Part shown: piece by piece, positions 5,264-6,663 of the stretch
Numbering within the stretch: position 1 is the stretch's first letter
How the letters are laid out: each line of letters opens with the position of its first letter
DNA from: CAYRYU01 sp964428355
Lineage (GTDB): Bacteria; Muiribacteriota; Ozemobacteria; Ozemobacterales; Ozemobacteraceae
Length of the DNA: 6,663 nt
Direction: 5' to 3'
NCBI GenBank assembly: GCA_964428355.1
Contig: CAYRYU010000188.1
Location: 1 to 6,663, forward strand
Position numbers and translations under genes: made by a program
The notes under the pieces: generated by a model
The model's database searches: none
The model's input: only the letters and a program-made list of their open reading frames with translations
What the model was told of the DNA's origin: nothing

Positions 5264-6663
5264 TCACGACCTTCGGACATTCGTTCGCTCTAGCTTCATC
5301 GACGTCATTGCCTTGATCTCCTCGGCGGTGGCGGCACCGAACCGTTCGGAAATCATCTTCAGATAGGCCTCGTCAGAGAAGAATTCGTTGAAAGCCCTGT
5401 CACGGAACTCCAGGACCTCGACCCCGGAAAGATGGCGGGTGGGGAGCGGAAGCGCGTCCGCGGCATACTGGGAGTAACCGTTCCAGGAGGTGGGAAGCGG
5501 AAGCCGGGCCTGCAGTGCAGCGTCGTATAGTTTCGACCCGGGATAGGCCATCGCAAAGTGGAAATTCGCGAACTCGCACTTCGTTTCCCGCGCCAGATCG
5601 AGGGTGGCCTTCATCGTTTCATGATCGTCCTCGGGAAGACCGAATATGAAGTTCCCGATGATGTTGATCCCGGCCTTCTGGACGGAACGGACGACCTCCA
5701 TCAGGGTCTGGGGGTCATAACCCTTCCGGATATCCTTGAGAACCCGCTCGTGGGCAGCCTCGAACCCGAATGCCAGCCAGTTCACGCCGGCCTTCTTCAT
5801 CCGTTCGAGGATTCCGGGCCTCTTGAGCGTGTCGACTCTGGCATACGCCCAGATGTTGAGCTTGATACCCCTTTCGATGATCAGGTCGCAGATGGATTCG
5901 ACGTGCCGGAAATTCAAAACGAAGATCTCGTCCGCAATTTTCAGGTTCGAGACCCCGTATTTCTTCGAAAGCAGCTCGATCTCCTTTATCACCAGCCCCG
6001 GAGACCAGTACCGGTAGCTGTTCCGGTCGGACGTGAAACCCATCACGCGTTCCCCGCTCCGAAACGGGGCCTGGATGCAACAGAACTCGCAATGAAAAGG
6101 GCACCCGAGGGTGGTGTAGATCGAGGCATAGGGAGACCTGGGGATTCCGCCAAAGCAGTGCCAGTTGTGCGCGCGGTAGCGATCCATGGGCAGGAGATCC
6201 CAGGCGATTCCGGGGATTTCTTCATCGAGATTCTCGACCAGACGCGGGGAACCGGTCTTGACGACCTTCCCCGCCTCCCGGAACCACAAACCCCGCACTT
6301 TCCGGAAATCCGGCCGGTTCGACTCGAGGGCTTTGGCAAGATCGAGCATCGGGAATAGACCTTCCCCGTCCCCCACGAAATCGACCGCTGCTTCCTCCTC
6401 GAGGGTTCTTTGGGGGAGCGCTGCCACATGCCCCCCGACCATGATCACGGGAAGATTCCTGTCCAGCTGTTTGATGGCGTTTGCGATTGCCGATGCCGCC
6501 GGCAGGACCTGGGTGCTGGCGTTCGGATTCTGTCCGAAGACCACGAGTGCGACCAGCCTTGGGGAAAGGGCAAGAACACGCTGGGCGGCTTCCTCGGGTG
6601 AAAGCCCCTCGGCATTGGCATCGAGGATCCTTACGTCGCACCCCTTGGTTCGCAGGAAGCTCG
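5264..6663 (-). CDS. B12-binding domain radical SAM protein, N-terminus outside window
   Basis: The frame is open from the right edge to the stop at 5264, giving 465 visible residues; the true start lies beyond 6663. An internal GTG at 6544 is not the start, because family-like sequence continues upstream of it (GCDVRILDANAEGLSPEEAA). The first roughly 105 visible residues form a cobalamin-binding-like fold with VVFGQNPNAS (40-49), VIMVGGHVA (72-80) and VDFVGDGEG (93-101). The radical SAM cluster motif CPFHCEFC follows with Cys187, Cys191 and Cys194 (visible numbering), the site of a 4Fe-4S cluster that cleaves S-adenosylmethionine. Later segments such as GFEAAHERVL (about 297-306) and NFIFGLPEDD are typical of the barrel. 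Relatives include BchE and HpnP-type methylases and cyclases, but nothing here identifies the substrate. It may act on a lipid, glycan or cofactor linked to the neighbouring flippase cluster; that is inference. Confidence 0.9.
   Translation of the reverse strand, partial: SFLRTKGCDVRILDANAEGLSPEEAAQRVLALSPRLVALVVFGQNPNASTQVLPAASAIANAIKQLDRNLPVIMVGGHVAALPQRTLEEEAAVDFVGDGEGLFPMLDLAKALESNRPDFRKVRGLWFREAGKVVKTGSPRLVENLDEEIPGIAWDLLPMDRYRAHNWHCFGGIPRSPYASIYTTLGCPFHCEFCCIQAPFRSGERVMGFTSDRNSYRYWSPGLVIKEIELLSKKYGVSNLKIADEIFVLNFRHVESICDLIIERGIKLNIWAYARVDTLKRPGILERMKKAGVNWLAFGFEAAHERVLKDIRKGYDPQTLMEVVRSVQKAGINIIGNFIFGLPEDDHETMKATLDLARETKCEFANFHFAMAYPGSKLYDAALQARLPLPTSWNGYSQYAADALPLPTRHLSGVEVLEFRDRAFNEFFSDEAYLKMISERFGAATAEEIKAMTSMKLERTNVRRS

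Noticed and set aside
5558..6358. A 266-codon open frame on the plus strand opposite the radical SAM gene
   Set aside because: The minus-strand frame carries the CxxxCxxC motif and clear family sequence; the plus frame is a GC-rich antisense shadow.
1..6663. CRISPR arrays, tRNA or rRNA genes, phage or defence modules
   Set aside because: No regularly spaced repeats, cloverleaf-like segments or recognisable defence or phage proteins were seen on either strand.

Overview
The window shows a Gram-negative-type bacterial chromosome in which a block of nested insertion-sequence (IS) debris (about 1-3580) abuts two ordinary genes, both on the minus strand (3597-6663): a Wzx-like polysaccharide flippase and a B12-binding radical SAM enzyme. 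No rRNA, tRNA, CRISPR array, phage gene or defence gene was seen. Taxonomy cannot be fixed from this sequence. The moderately GC-rich coding DNA, a flippase next to a cobalamin radical SAM enzyme and the mix of IS66, IS21 and IS1634 elements would fit Nitrospirota, NC10 or a deltaproteobacterial lineage, but this is weak inference.

Layout, left to right. (1) 1-190 carries no convincing gene. It has a strong inverted repeat (11-52) and a cluster of TTTCACCC/GGGTGAAA motifs ending in ...TTGACA at 190, which I read as the end of an IS21-like element lying mostly to the left of the window. (2) 191-939 (minus) is the N-terminal part of an IS1634/DUF4277-type DDE transposase. It has a good ribosome binding site and ATG, but is frameshifted near the start and cut off after its second catalytic Asp, exactly where the IS21-like end begins. 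(3) About 1022-3496 (plus) is an IS66-family element with an intact tnpA-tnpB-tnpC set and a recognisable right end, but no matching left end. (4) 3497-3580 (minus) is a 28-codon piece of the C-terminus of istB, the IS21 ATPase gene, interrupted by the IS66 right end. (5) 3597-5054 (minus) is a complete Wzx/MOP-superfamily flippase. (6) 5264-6663 (minus) is a radical SAM protein whose N-terminus lies beyond the right edge.

The flippase and radical SAM genes share a strand with about 209 bases between them, so they may be co-transcribed or separately promoted. Together they suggest the downstream edge of a surface-glycan or lipid-modification cluster whose 3' flank became an IS landing zone. 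The IS66 genes are the only apparently intact mobile functions. I found no evidence of a previously undescribed system; the interest is in the order of IS insertions and in the truncated junctions.
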